Shown here: piece by piece, positions 16,891-25,514 of the stretch
Layout of the letters: the number at the start of each line of letters is the position of its first letter
Numbering within the stretch: the first letter of the stretch is position 1
From: Lentzea albida
Lineage (GTDB): Bacteria > Actinomycetota > Actinomycetes > Mycobacteriales > Pseudonocardiaceae
Assembly (NCBI RefSeq): GCF_900111005.1
Contig: NZ_FOFV01000006.1
Coordinates: 62,001-126,000 of the forward strand
DNA length: 64,000 nt
Reading direction: 5' to 3'
Notes under the pieces: model-generated
What the model saw: the letters and a program-made list of their open reading frames with translations, nothing else
What the model was told of the DNA's origin: nothing
Database searches by the model: none
Program-made: the position numbers and the translations under genes

Positions 16891-18315
16891 TTACGCGTGG
16901 TCGTCCTCGCCCAGCCGGTGCACGCGGATGAGGTTCGTCGAGCCGATGGTGCCGGGAGGCGAGCCGGCGACGACGACCATGAGGTCGCCGGCCTGGTAGC
17001 GGCCGATCTCGATCATGGCCACGTCGACCTGGCGGACCATCTCGTCGGTGGACTCCACGCGCGGCACCAGGAACGTCTCGGTGCCCCACGTCAGCGCGAG
17101 CTGCGAGCGCACCGCGGGCTCCGGCGTGAACGCCAGCAGCGGCAGGTGCGTGTGCAGGCGCGCGAGACGGCGGACCGTGTCACCGGACTGCGTGAACGCG
17201 ACCAGGGCCTTGGCGTTGAGGCGCTCGCCGATGTCGCGGGCCGCGTACGAGATCACGCCGCGCTTGGTGCGCGGGACGTGCGTCAGCGGCGGCACGACGA
17301 CCGACTCGGTCTCGACGGCCTCGATGATGCGGCCCATGGTCTGCACGGACTCGATGGCGTAGCGGCCGACCGAGGTCTCGCCGGACAGCATCAGGGCGTC
17401 CGCGCCGTCGAGCACCGCGTTCGCGACGTCGGACGTCTCGGCGCGGGTCGGGCGGGAGTTGGTGATCATCGAGTCGAGCATCTGGGTCGCGACGATGACC
17501 GGCTTCGCGTTCTCGCGGGCGATCTGGATCGCGCGCTTCTGCACGAGCGGCACGTGCTCCAGCGGGAGCTCGACGCCCAGGTCACCGCGGGCGACCATGA
17601 CGCCGTCGAACGCGAGGACGATGGCCTCGAGGTTGTCCACGGCCTCCGGCTTCTCGATCTTCGCGATCACCGGGAGGCGCTTGCTGCCCGAGCGGTCCAT
17701 GACCTGGTGGACCAGGTCGATGTCCGCCGGCGAGCGCACGAACGACAGGGCGATGAAGTCCACGCCCAGCGAGAGCGCGAACTCGAGGTCCTCGATGTCC
17801 TTCTCGGACAGCGCGGGCACGGACACGTCCATGCCGGGCAGCGAAAGGCCCTTGTTGTTGCTGACGGGTCCGCCTTCGGTGACCTCGCACACGACGTCGG
17901 AACCTTCGACGTCGACGACCACGAGGCCGACCTTGCCGTCGTCCACGAGCAGGCGGTCGCCGACCTTGGCGTCCTTCGCGAGCTCCTTGTACGTCGTCGA
18001 CACGCGGTCGTGCGTGCCCTCGACGTCTTCGACGGTGACGCGGACGACGTCGCCGGTGTTCCAGTCGACCGGACCCGCGGCGAAACGGCCGAGGCGGATC
18101 TTGGGGCCCTGGAGGTCGGCGAGGATGCCCACGGCGCGGCCCGACTCGTCGGCTGCCGCGCGGACCATGTCGTAAACCTGCTTGTGGTCGGCATGGCTGC
18201 CGTGGCTGAAGTTCATCCTGGCCACGTCCATACCGGCCGCTACCAGGTCGCGGACCTTGTCCGGCGTGCCAGTGGCGGGACCGAGGGTACAGACGATCTT
18301 TGCGCGTCGACTCAC
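16891..18315 (-). CDS. pyk: pyruvate kinase
   Basis: 474-residue glycolytic enzyme transferring phosphate from phosphoenolpyruvate to ADP. Start VSRRAKIVCTLGPATG, then MNFSHG, the substrate site VIAKIEKPEAVDNLE, VMVARGDLGVE and the signature ATQMLDSMITNSRPTRAE. The C-terminal allosteric domain is present. The GTG at 18315 aligns with the normal family start. A weak ribosome site precedes it, and the short gap to the divergent VanZ-like gene must hold both promoters. Confidence 0.97.
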   Translation of the reverse strand: MSRRAKIVCTLGPATGTPDKVRDLVAAGMDVARMNFSHGSHADHKQVYDMVRAAADESGRAVGILADLQGPKIRLGRFAAGPVDWNTGDVVRVTVEDVEGTHDRVSTTYKELAKDAKVGDRLLVDDGKVGLVVVDVEGSDVVCEVTEGGPVSNNKGLSLPGMDVSVPALSEKDIEDLEFALSLGVDFIALSFVRSPADIDLVHQVMDRSGSKRLPVIAKIEKPEAVDNLEAIVLAFDGVMVARGDLGVELPLEHVPLVQKRAIQIARENAKPVIVATQMLDSMITNSRPTRAETSDVANAVLDGADALMLSGETSVGRYAIESVQTMGRIIEAVETESVVVPPLTHVPRTKRGVISYAARDIGERLNAKALVAFTQSGDTVRRLARLHTHLPLLAFTPEPAVRSQLALTWGTETFLVPRVESTDEMVRQVDVAMIEIGRYQAGDLMVVVAGSPPGTIGSTNLIRVHRLGEDDHA

Positions 18316-18379
18316 GTCTAGAGAGAGTAGACCCCGTTCCTGGACCGATCCCGAACTACTCCTGGGTAATGTTTCCGCA

Positions 18380-18724
18380 ATGGGTCGAGTACTGCCTTTC
18401 GTGACCGCGGCGTTGCTCAGCGTCATCGTCCTGTTCACCCCCGAGTCAGGTGTGCCGAGTTCCCCGCCGGGCACGGACAAGGTCGTCCACACCCTGCTGT
18501 TCGCCCTTCTGGCGTTCACCGGCCTGTACGCGAGGATTCGTCACATCCTGCTCGCGCTCGTCGTTTACGCAGGGGTTTCGGAGGTGTTGCAGCAGTTGAT
18601 CACGCCGCTGCACCGCAGCGGGGACGTGCTCGACGCCCTGGTGGACGTGCTCGGGATCGGCCTCGGCTGGGCTATCGCCGCGGCTGTTCGCTCACGCCGA
18701 CGTGGTCCTCGCACCACGCGTTGA
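18380..18724 (+). CDS. VanZ-like membrane protein
   Basis: 114 residues with about four hydrophobic segments and the VanZ-type pattern DKVVHTLLFALLAFTGLY, then EVLQQLITPLHRSGDVLDALVDVLGIGLG. The family is named for a teicoplanin-resistance accessory protein, but most members are of unknown function. Divergent from pyk. Its 3' end overlaps the convergent DUF2461 gene by 53 bases, unusually long for this window. Confidence 0.85.
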   Translation: MGRVLPFVTAALLSVIVLFTPESGVPSSPPGTDKVVHTLLFALLAFTGLYARIRHILLALVVYAGVSEVLQQLITPLHRSGDVLDALVDVLGIGLGWAIAAAVRSRRRGPRTTR

Positions 18725-19388
18725 AGTCCTTGAGCTGCCTCCACGACTTGCGCACCCTGTCGAGACAGCCCGGCTCGTGCAGCACGTCGTCCGGCTCCCA
18801 CACCTTGCGCACGTAGATCGACCGGTGCTTGAGCAGGTCGAGGTGCGGGTGGTCGTCGTCGAACCCGCGCGGCTTGGACTTCATCACGTCGCCCGCCACC
18901 GTCCAGCCCTGCTTGACGAGCTTGTCCACGATCCCGCGCAGCAGGACGCCGTGGGCGTCGACCGAGGCGCGGTAGCGGGCCAGCTGGTCCGACTGCATGT
19001 GGAACGAGCCGCCGCCGACCATCAGGCCCTCGGGGCTGAGCTGCACGTAGTACGCGCCGCCGCCGCGGCCCTTCTCGATCACGCCGCCGCAGTGGTCCTT
19101 GTACGGCGTCTTGTCCTTGGCGAACCGCACGTCGCGGTACGGCCGGAACACCTTGCCCTCGCCGAACTCCTTCTCCAGCGCGAGCAGCAGCGCCTCCATC
19201 GGCGCCCGCACGTCGCGCAGGTAGGTCTCCTTGTTGTCGTCCCAGTACGCCTTCGAGTTGTCCAGGACCAGACCGTCGAAGAAGTCGATGGCGTACTCGC
19301 CGAAACCGCTGAACCCGGCGTGCTTCCCCGACCGACCGCTGGGGTTTCCGGCGCGACTGGACCGCACCCGCGAAACTTCCTGCCTCAT
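18672..19388 (-). CDS. DUF2461 domain protein
   Basis: 238-residue protein of the DUF2461/TIGR02453 family: NSKAYWDDNKETYLRDVRAP, FRPYRDVRFAKDKTPYKDH, AYYVQLSPEGLMVGGGSFHM, and a final DFNAWCEDHVG. Function unknown in all organisms. The N-terminal 25 residues are basic and low in complexity. GGAGGAG lies about 9 bases upstream of the ATG. Confidence 0.9.
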   Translation of the reverse strand: MRQEVSRVRSSRAGNPSGRSGKHAGFSGFGEYAIDFFDGLVLDNSKAYWDDNKETYLRDVRAPMEALLLALEKEFGEGKVFRPYRDVRFAKDKTPYKDHCGGVIEKGRGGGAYYVQLSPEGLMVGGGSFHMQSDQLARYRASVDAHGVLLRGIVDKLVKQGWTVAGDVMKSKPRGFDDDHPHLDLLKHRSIYVRKVWEPDDVLHEPGCLDRVRKSWRQLKDFNAWCEDHVGVSEQPRR

Positions 19389-19645
19389 CGCCCTGCATCT
19401 CCTCCGCAGAAGGACCCACCCGGCGCCACACCGCGGACGACGCCAGGTTCTGATCCTGCTGGACGGCGGCCGGCGAAGGCGCCTCGGGTGCGGACCAGCT
19501 TATCGAACACGCATTCGACTGGATGTCCAGGGGGAGCAATCCGCAGGCCGCACGGACGCGTCAATAGGCCGAAGTCGTGAACGCCCGATCGCCCATGTGC
19601 GTGAAAATTCGTTTGAGGACACACAACCGGGCCATAATCCGACGA

Positions 19646-21580
19646 ATGCCACGCCGCATCAACGCGCTCGCTTCCTGGCTCCTCCAACTGGGACCGGACG
19701 AGGTGGCCGCGGTACTCGTGCACCGCCGCGACGTCGCGGACCGCTACCTCCGCACGCTGAAGGACCTGGCGACCCAGCTCACCGACTCCGACTCGGTGCA
19801 CGCCGCCGAGGCCACGCTGGACCAGGGCGCGCTCGACGTGCTCGGCGCGATCGTCGCGCAGGGCAACAACGGGACGATCGACACGGTGTGCGCCGAACTG
19901 CGGTGCTCGGTGGGCGACTTCGAACGGGCGCTCGGCGAGCTCAAGCGGCGGGCGCTGGCCTGGCCGGAGGGGCCGAGGCTCGCCGCGGTGAACTCCGTGC
20001 GGGCGACCGGCGCCGTGCAGGGTCAGCTGACGTTGCGACCGCGGACGCCGAGGAAGCGCAGGGCTTCCGAGATCTCGCCGATCGTGCCCGCCATGTCCAC
20101 TGTGGACGGAGTGGCGCGGTTGCTGGCGCACTGCGAGCAGGACACGTTCGACGCGCGGTACACCGGTGGCGTGGCGACGGTGGAGATCCGGCGGGTCGCG
20201 CGGGCGCTGCGGGTCTCGGACGGCGTGCTGCGACTCTGGCTGGAGCTCGCCGCCGAGGCCCAGCTCGTCGGGGTCGAACGCTCGCGGCTGCTGCCGACGA
20301 GGCACGGTGACGCGTGGCTCGACTCGCAACCGGGGCCGCGGCTCGCGGCGCTGGTCGCGGCGTGGCGGCGGATGGACTGGCGGCCGGAGCCGGACCAGGC
20401 GCGGGCGGCGTTGCGCGACTACACCGGTGCCGCCGGCCTCGCGCTGCGGCGCGGTGCGCTGGAGCGGTTCTCGGCCCAGGAGGCCTTCACCGACATCAGC
20501 GAACTGGTCGAGGACCTGTCCTGGGAACGTCCCGCGGTGCACGACCTGCGCGCGACGGCGGCGGTGGTGGCCGAGATGGAATCGCTCGGCCTGGTCGCCG
20601 GTGGCGCGCTGACGCAGTTGGGCGTGGCGGTGCTGGAGGACGGTGACGTCGAAGCCGCGGCGTGCGCGTTGATGCCCCCGGCGACGCAGAAGGCCGCGTT
20701 CCAGACGGACATGACGGCGGTGGTGAACGGGTTGCCGTCGCCGGAGCTGAGCGCGACGCTGAACCTCGTGGCGGACCTGGAGGACAACGACGCGGCACGG
20801 GTGTGGCGGCTGTCCGCCGGATCGGTGCGGCGCGCGCTCGACTCGGGGCTGTCCGCCGACGACGTGCTCGCGAAGCTCGCTTCGGTGTCGGAGACCGCCC
20901 TGCCGCAGGTCGTCGAGTACCAGGTGCGGGACGTGGCGCGCCGGCACGGCCAGCTGACGGTGACGGACGTGGCGAGCTGCGTGCGGGCCTCGGATCCCGC
21001 GTTGCTGCAGGAGATCGTGAGGTCGAAGCGGCTGGGGCCGCTGAAGCTGCGGTTCCTCGCGCCGACCGTGCTGGCCTCGGACCGGCCGATGGCCGAGACC
21101 CTCGTGGCGCTGCGCCGGTGCGGGTACGCGCCGACCGGGCTCGACGCCGGCGAGAAGTCCATCGTGGAGAGTGTCGAACGGCGTCGTGCGCCCGCCCGCG
21201 GCGAGCGCCGCCCGGAGCGCTGGTGGCGCACGGAGATGGACGACCTGGAGCTGACCCAGCTCGCGGTCCGGCTGGTGGAGCAGGAGAAACCGGGCGTCGG
21301 GCGCGGCACACCGCGGGCCAACGCGGCGCGGATGCTGCGCGACCAGAACGTCTTCCTGCGCGACGAGGAGGTCGTGCTGCTGTCGTCGGCGCTGGTCGAC
21401 GGGAGCCGCGTCGAGATCAAGTACGCGACCGGGCCGCGCAGGACGGAGACGCACGTGATCGTGCCGACCAAGCACCTCGACGGCGTGGTGAGCGCGGACT
21501 GCGGGGACGGCACGAGCAGGGAGTTCGACATCGGCCACGTCCGCAAGGTCGCCCTGCCCGAGGTGGACCTGCCCAGGTGA
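19646..21580 (+). CDS. helicase-associated (Helicase_C_3-like) protein with WYL-like C-terminus
   Basis: 644 residues. No Walker motifs are present, so it is not itself a helicase. The body is built of winged-helix-like segments and resembles actinobacterial helicase-associated proteins (Helicase_C_3, PF13625; typically 700-850 aa, so this one is short). The end, VEIKYATGPRRTETHVIVPTK then HLDGVV and REFDIGHVRKVAL, looks like a WYL-type beta fold that can sense ligands or bind nucleic acid. The ATG at 19646 is chosen because the sequence from MPRRINALASWLL fits the family start; the ribosome site is weak. The NACHT gene follows 80 bases later in the same direction. Confidence 0.75.
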   Translation: MPRRINALASWLLQLGPDEVAAVLVHRRDVADRYLRTLKDLATQLTDSDSVHAAEATLDQGALDVLGAIVAQGNNGTIDTVCAELRCSVGDFERALGELKRRALAWPEGPRLAAVNSVRATGAVQGQLTLRPRTPRKRRASEISPIVPAMSTVDGVARLLAHCEQDTFDARYTGGVATVEIRRVARALRVSDGVLRLWLELAAEAQLVGVERSRLLPTRHGDAWLDSQPGPRLAALVAAWRRMDWRPEPDQARAALRDYTGAAGLALRRGALERFSAQEAFTDISELVEDLSWERPAVHDLRATAAVVAEMESLGLVAGGALTQLGVAVLEDGDVEAAACALMPPATQKAAFQTDMTAVVNGLPSPELSATLNLVADLEDNDAARVWRLSAGSVRRALDSGLSADDVLAKLASVSETALPQVVEYQVRDVARRHGQLTVTDVASCVRASDPALLQEIVRSKRLGPLKLRFLAPTVLASDRPMAETLVALRRCGYAPTGLDAGEKSIVESVERRRAPARGERRPERWWRTEMDDLELTQLAVRLVEQEKPGVGRGTPRANAARMLRDQNVFLRDEEVVLLSSALVDGSRVEIKYATGPRRTETHVIVPTKHLDGVVSADCGDGTSREFDIGHVRKVALPEVDLPR

Positions 21581-21648
21581 ACCGGAGCGGCTGAGCCTGG
21601 GCGGATGAACAGCTGGTGAAGTCCGCCGCCGCCAGGTGATCACGTGCT

Positions 21649-21654
21649 GATACT
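21649..21654 (+). promoter_or_regulatory. -10 element for a probable leaderless NACHT transcript
   Basis: GATACT ends 6 bases before the GTG at 21661. The GGAGGT touching the GTG is too close to act as a ribosome site, and no other in-frame start follows the stop at 21637, so initiation of transcription at or near the GTG is the best reading. No good -35 is seen. Confidence 0.45.
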
Positions 21655-21660
21655 GGAGGT

Positions 21661-24525
21661 GTGGCCGACCCGTTTTCCGCCGGACTGCTGATGGTGCTGG
21701 AGACCGTGCTGGAGCGCGTGCTGCTCGGTCTGTTCGAGGTCGTACACAAGGGCGCCAAGGACAAGAAGCGGCAACGAGAGCTGACCCGGCCGGGGCCCCT
21801 GGTGGAACGGGTCAGCGCGGAGCTCGCCCGCGGTGAGCTGAGCACCGTCGAGGAACACGAGTGGCAGGCCGCCGTGGACGCGGTGCGCGAGTCGATCGAG
21901 GCCTCGCTGCCGTTGCGCCCGGACGAGGCGCTCAAGGTCATGCTGACGCCCGAGTCGTTGCGGGCCCACGTGATGGCGAGGTCGGAGCGGATCCGGCGGG
22001 CGGCGGGCCTGTCCGAGCAGGCGACGGCGGTCTACGACGCGTTGCTGCTGCGGGTGTGCGTGGCGGTCGTCGAACTGGTGTGGTCGCAACCGGAGTACGC
22101 GCGCCGGCTCGCGGTGGAGGTGTTCCGGATGGGCCGCGCGACCGCCGACGCCGTGGCGCGACTCGCGGACCAGCAGCAACTCGCTCGGACTGCGGCCCAC
22201 CGGGACTTCGAGGACCGCTACGCCGACCAGGTCGCGCACGCGCTGGGCGGTTTGGAGCTGTTCGGCGTGACGCGCGGGCGGGCGCCGCGCAGGCACTCGT
22301 TCGACTCGTCGTACGTGTCGCTGGCGGTGGCCCGGGTCGGGGACACCGACGAGCTGACGGGGGCCGGACTGCCGGTCGCGGCGGCACTGGCGGACGCGCA
22401 CCGGGTGCTCATCCGGGGCGGCGCGGGCGCGGGCAAGACGACGTTCCTGCGCTGGCTCGCGATGAACGCGCTGGGCCAGACGCGGGCCTCGGGCGACGAG
22501 TGGCTCGGGCTGGTGCCGTTCTTCGTGCCGTTGCGGCAGTACACGACGCTGCCGAAGCCGGAGGAGTTCATCTCGGCGACCGCCTCGATGATCGAGGAGG
22601 AGAAACCGCCCGGCTGGGTCACCGCACGCCTGAAGGAGGGCCGCGCGCTCGTCCTGGTCGACGGTGTGGACGAGCTCGTCTGGGAGCGCAGGGCCGAGGC
22701 GCGGCGGTGGCTCGAGGAGCTCGTCACCGCCTACCCCGGCGCCCGGTACGCGATCACGACGCGTCCGGCGGCGGTGCCGGAGGACTGGCTGGAGGACCTG
22801 GACTTCGCCGCGTTCGACCTGCTGCCGTTGAGCGACAAGGGTGTCCGCGACTTCGTGGAGGCCTGGCACACCGCCGCCCGCGACGAGCCGGGCCTGTCGC
22901 GGGACGCGCGGGTGTGGCTGACCGACTGCGAGGCACGGCTGGTGGCGACGCTCGCGAAGCGGCCGGACCTGCGGCGGCTGGCGTCGAGCCCGTTGCTCGC
23001 CGGGCTGTTGTGCGCGTTGCACCAGGACCGGAACATGCACCTGCCGCGCGACCGCCGCTCGTTGTACGAGGCCGCGCTGGACCTGCTGCTGGTGCGGTGG
23101 GACGAGGACCGGGGGCTCGCGCTGCCGTCGTTCTCCAAGGAGGAGCAGCTCGTCCTGCTGCAACGGTTCGCGTACTCGCTGGTGCGCAACCGCGAGCTGA
23201 CGGTGCCGCGCGAGGAGGCCGTGCACCGGCTCGGCAACGCGATGCGCGGGCTGCGCTCGCACGACATCGACCCGGACGACGCGATGCAGCGTCTGCTGGA
23301 ACGGGCCGGGTTGCTGCGGGAGGTGCCGTCGGAACGCGTGCAGTTCGTGCACCGGACGTTCCGCGACTACCTGGCGGCCAAGGAGGTCGTGGACGCGGGC
23401 GACCTGAACCTGCTGGTGGACAGGGCACATCTCGACGAGTGGCACGACGTCGTGGTCATGGCGGTCGCGCACGCCCGCCCGCGCGAACGGGCCCGCGTGC
23501 TGATGGAGCTGCTGGCGGGCAACGACGACACGCGCAAGGACGAGCGCGGCCGGGACAAGCTGCGGCTGCTCGCGCTGGCGTGCCTCGACCAGGCCGACGT
23601 GATCGAACCGGAGACCGCTCGGGCCCAGGTGACGGCCGCGGCCGCCTCGCTGATCCCGCCGACGAGCTTCGCGCACGCCGACGCCCTGGCCGAGGCCGGG
23701 TCGTTCGTGGTGGACCTGCTGCCGGGCCCGGAGGCCTCCGGGGAAGCCGCGTACGTCGTGCGGACCCTCGCCAACATCGGCGGCGAGGGCGCGTGGGAGC
23801 GGATCGCGGAGTTCGTGGCCGTGGACCACGTGATGGTCATCGACGAGCTGCTGCGGGCGTGGCGGAACACGCCGGACGCGGAGAAGTACGCCAGGTCCGT
23901 GCTGTCCAAAGTGGACTTCGGTGACCGGCGGGTGGACGTCCGCGGCTGGCACCGGATCCAGTTCATCATGCACCTGGAGAAGCTGCGGTACGTGCGGTGC
24001 ATCGGCAACATCAACCCGCTGGACCCGCTGGGCGCCATGCCGTCGCTGCACCGGCTGGAGCTGTGGCAGAACGAGGTCATGCGCGACCTCTCGCCGTTGG
24101 GGATCTCGCGCTCGTTGAAGGAGCTGCACCTGAGCCGCTGCCGTCCGCTGGGGCGGATCGACCTGGCGCCGGTGAAGGACCTCGACGAGCTGCACCTGCA
24201 CTTCAGCCGCGTCGACCTGGAGTCGCTCGACGGCGGTGCGCTGCGGAGGTTGCAGATCCGCGACTCGGGCACCGACGAGGGGCTGGCCGCGTTGCCCGAC
24301 CTGCCCGCGTTGCGCGAGCTGGCGATCGACCACCGGCCGCCGTACCCGCTCGCGGGGCTGGAGCGGTGGCCGACCGTCACGGCGCTGGAGGTGTTCGGGG
24401 TGCCGGCGGTGGGCGACCTGCGCGCGCTGCCCGCGTTGGACCGGCTCGTGGTGCACCAGCCGGAGTCCTTGGCGCGGCTGGAGGAGCTGCGGGAGCGGCT
24501 GCCCGGGGTGACCGTCACGACGTGA
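21661..24525 (+). CDS. NACHT domain NTPase with C-terminal leucine-rich repeats
   Basis: 954-residue STAND protein resembling NLRs. An N-terminal helical region of about 230 residues starts MADPFSAGLLMVLE. The NACHT core follows: Walker A IRGGAGAGKTTFLRWLA near 255-268 and Walker B ALVLVDGVDELVW near 328-340, with winged-helix segments and FVHRTFRDYLAAKEV near 565. From about residue 775 to the end there are short leucine-rich repeats (LHRLELWQNEV, LKELHLSRC, LDELHLHFS, LRRLQIRDS). No fused nuclease, protease or TIR effector is visible. Bacterial NACHT proteins of this plan include known anti-phage defence proteins (bNACHT/Avs literature). It converges on a nuclease gene 28 bases away. Confidence 0.9.
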   Translation: MADPFSAGLLMVLETVLERVLLGLFEVVHKGAKDKKRQRELTRPGPLVERVSAELARGELSTVEEHEWQAAVDAVRESIEASLPLRPDEALKVMLTPESLRAHVMARSERIRRAAGLSEQATAVYDALLLRVCVAVVELVWSQPEYARRLAVEVFRMGRATADAVARLADQQQLARTAAHRDFEDRYADQVAHALGGLELFGVTRGRAPRRHSFDSSYVSLAVARVGDTDELTGAGLPVAAALADAHRVLIRGGAGAGKTTFLRWLAMNALGQTRASGDEWLGLVPFFVPLRQYTTLPKPEEFISATASMIEEEKPPGWVTARLKEGRALVLVDGVDELVWERRAEARRWLEELVTAYPGARYAITTRPAAVPEDWLEDLDFAAFDLLPLSDKGVRDFVEAWHTAARDEPGLSRDARVWLTDCEARLVATLAKRPDLRRLASSPLLAGLLCALHQDRNMHLPRDRRSLYEAALDLLLVRWDEDRGLALPSFSKEEQLVLLQRFAYSLVRNRELTVPREEAVHRLGNAMRGLRSHDIDPDDAMQRLLERAGLLREVPSERVQFVHRTFRDYLAAKEVVDAGDLNLLVDRAHLDEWHDVVVMAVAHARPRERARVLMELLAGNDDTRKDERGRDKLRLLALACLDQADVIEPETARAQVTAAAASLIPPTSFAHADALAEAGSFVVDLLPGPEASGEAAYVVRTLANIGGEGAWERIAEFVAVDHVMVIDELLRAWRNTPDAEKYARSVLSKVDFGDRRVDVRGWHRIQFIMHLEKLRYVRCIGNINPLDPLGAMPSLHRLELWQNEVMRDLSPLGISRSLKELHLSRCRPLGRIDLAPVKDLDELHLHFSRVDLESLDGGALRRLQIRDSGTDEGLAALPDLPALRELAIDHRPPYPLAGLERWPTVTALEVFGVPAVGDLRALPALDRLVVHQPESLARLEELRERLPGVTVTT

Positions 24526-24553
24526 CGCCGGGCGGGCCGCCCACGCGCCTACG

Positions 24554-25366
24554 TCACCACCGGATGTCCGCCAGGCTGTCCAGCGGCTTGCGCTCCCCCT
24601 CCTCCAGCAGCTGCACCGACGCCGTGTCGGCTCCGTGCAGCTCGGCCGGGAACGTCAGGCTCAGCCGCTTCTCGAGCTCCGCCAGCGACACCTGGAACAC
24701 CCGGAACTCGTCCAGGTCCAGCGCCTCGGCCAGGACGATGTTCTGCGTCAGCAGGAACGCGCTGCACCTCAGCTCGCCGTCCACCACGAACGCGATCGCC
24801 TTGTAGAACTCGCGCGGGATCGCGACACCGCGGAACACACGGTCGTCGGCGTTGAAGACCGGCCCGCCGTAGACGCTGACCTTGAGGTTGTCGACGTCGA
24901 CGTCCGCGAGCACCGCGTCCTCGAGCCTGCCCCAGAGCCCTTCCTTCGTGCTCTGGTTGAAGTCGTCCATCTGCGGCGTGATGTTCGTGAAGAAGAACGA
25001 GTCCTTGTTCGCCTTCTGCGCCTCGGCCTTCGGGCCCCAGCACAGGTCGGCGCGCCGGGCGAGGTGGCCGCGGTCGAGCCGGTTGTCGCGGTAGAGCTCG
25101 TCGCCGGTCTGGAACTGCGCCGGGACGCGCGGGTCCTTGACGAACGGGATGTTGCTGCGGCTCAACGCCTTCAGCTCGCCGCCGTCGACGTTCCAGGCGA
25201 CCCAGCTCGCGAACCTGCGCGACTTGCTCATCGCGAGGGAGAAGTGCGTGTAGTCGATCGTGGTCTCGCCGTCGAGCTCCACCGCGTCGGCCGCGCCCGA
25301 CTCGGTCAGGACCGGGATGCCGGCGGTGGTGCCGAGGAACTTCGGGTCAAACCCTGCGCTGGTCAT
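24554..25366 (-). CDS. DNA/RNA non-specific endonuclease (beta-beta-alpha metal, NUC1-like)
   Basis: 270 residues. The active-site motif DRGHLARRADL places the catalytic His, and the metal-binding Asn-containing segment DSFFFTNITPQMDDFNQ follows, with GLWGRLED. Family members cut single- and double-stranded nucleic acid. Most relatives are exported, but this protein begins MTSAGFDPKFLG with no signal peptide or membrane segment, implying that it acts in the cytosol and would need control. GGGGGCG lies just before the ATG. It faces the NACHT gene tail to tail; whether it is a partner or an independent gene is not decided by sequence. Confidence 0.88.
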   Translation of the reverse strand: MTSAGFDPKFLGTTAGIPVLTESGAADAVELDGETTIDYTHFSLAMSKSRRFASWVAWNVDGGELKALSRSNIPFVKDPRVPAQFQTGDELYRDNRLDRGHLARRADLCWGPKAEAQKANKDSFFFTNITPQMDDFNQSTKEGLWGRLEDAVLADVDVDNLKVSVYGGPVFNADDRVFRGVAIPREFYKAIAFVVDGELRCSAFLLTQNIVLAEALDLDEFRVFQVSLAELEKRLSLTFPAELHGADTASVQLLEEGERKPLDSLADIRW

Positions 25367-25479
25367 GTGTCGCCCCCTACTGGTTCACCTTCAGGGTCGA
25401 CATCTCCCACACGGGCGTTAGCCCCGTGCACCCGAACGGCCCAATGTTCACCGGCTCTTCCCCACCGGTTCGGCGGGAA

Positions 25480-25507
25480 GGCGCCGCGACCCGGCGGCCG
25501 CGGCGCC
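25480..25507 (-). terminator. hairpin terminator after the second SulP gene
   Basis: Perfect 9-bp arms GGCGCCGCG and CGCGGCGCC with a 10-base loop, 7 bases past the SulP stop on the minus strand. Confidence 0.7.
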
Positions 25508-25514
25508 CGCACCG

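Noticed and set aside
19385..21643. A 752-codon minus-strand frame opposite the helicase-associated gene
   Set aside because: No recognisable protein features; the plus-strand frame has coherent domains.
21640..24456. A 938-codon frame on the minus strand opposite the NACHT gene
   Set aside because: Composition is Arg/His/Gln/Val repeats typical of antisense frames, with no motifs, while the plus strand encodes intact NACHT motifs.
24554..25366. Secreted nutritional nuclease
   Set aside because: No signal peptide or membrane segment at the N-terminus, and no upstream in-frame start that would add one was found.
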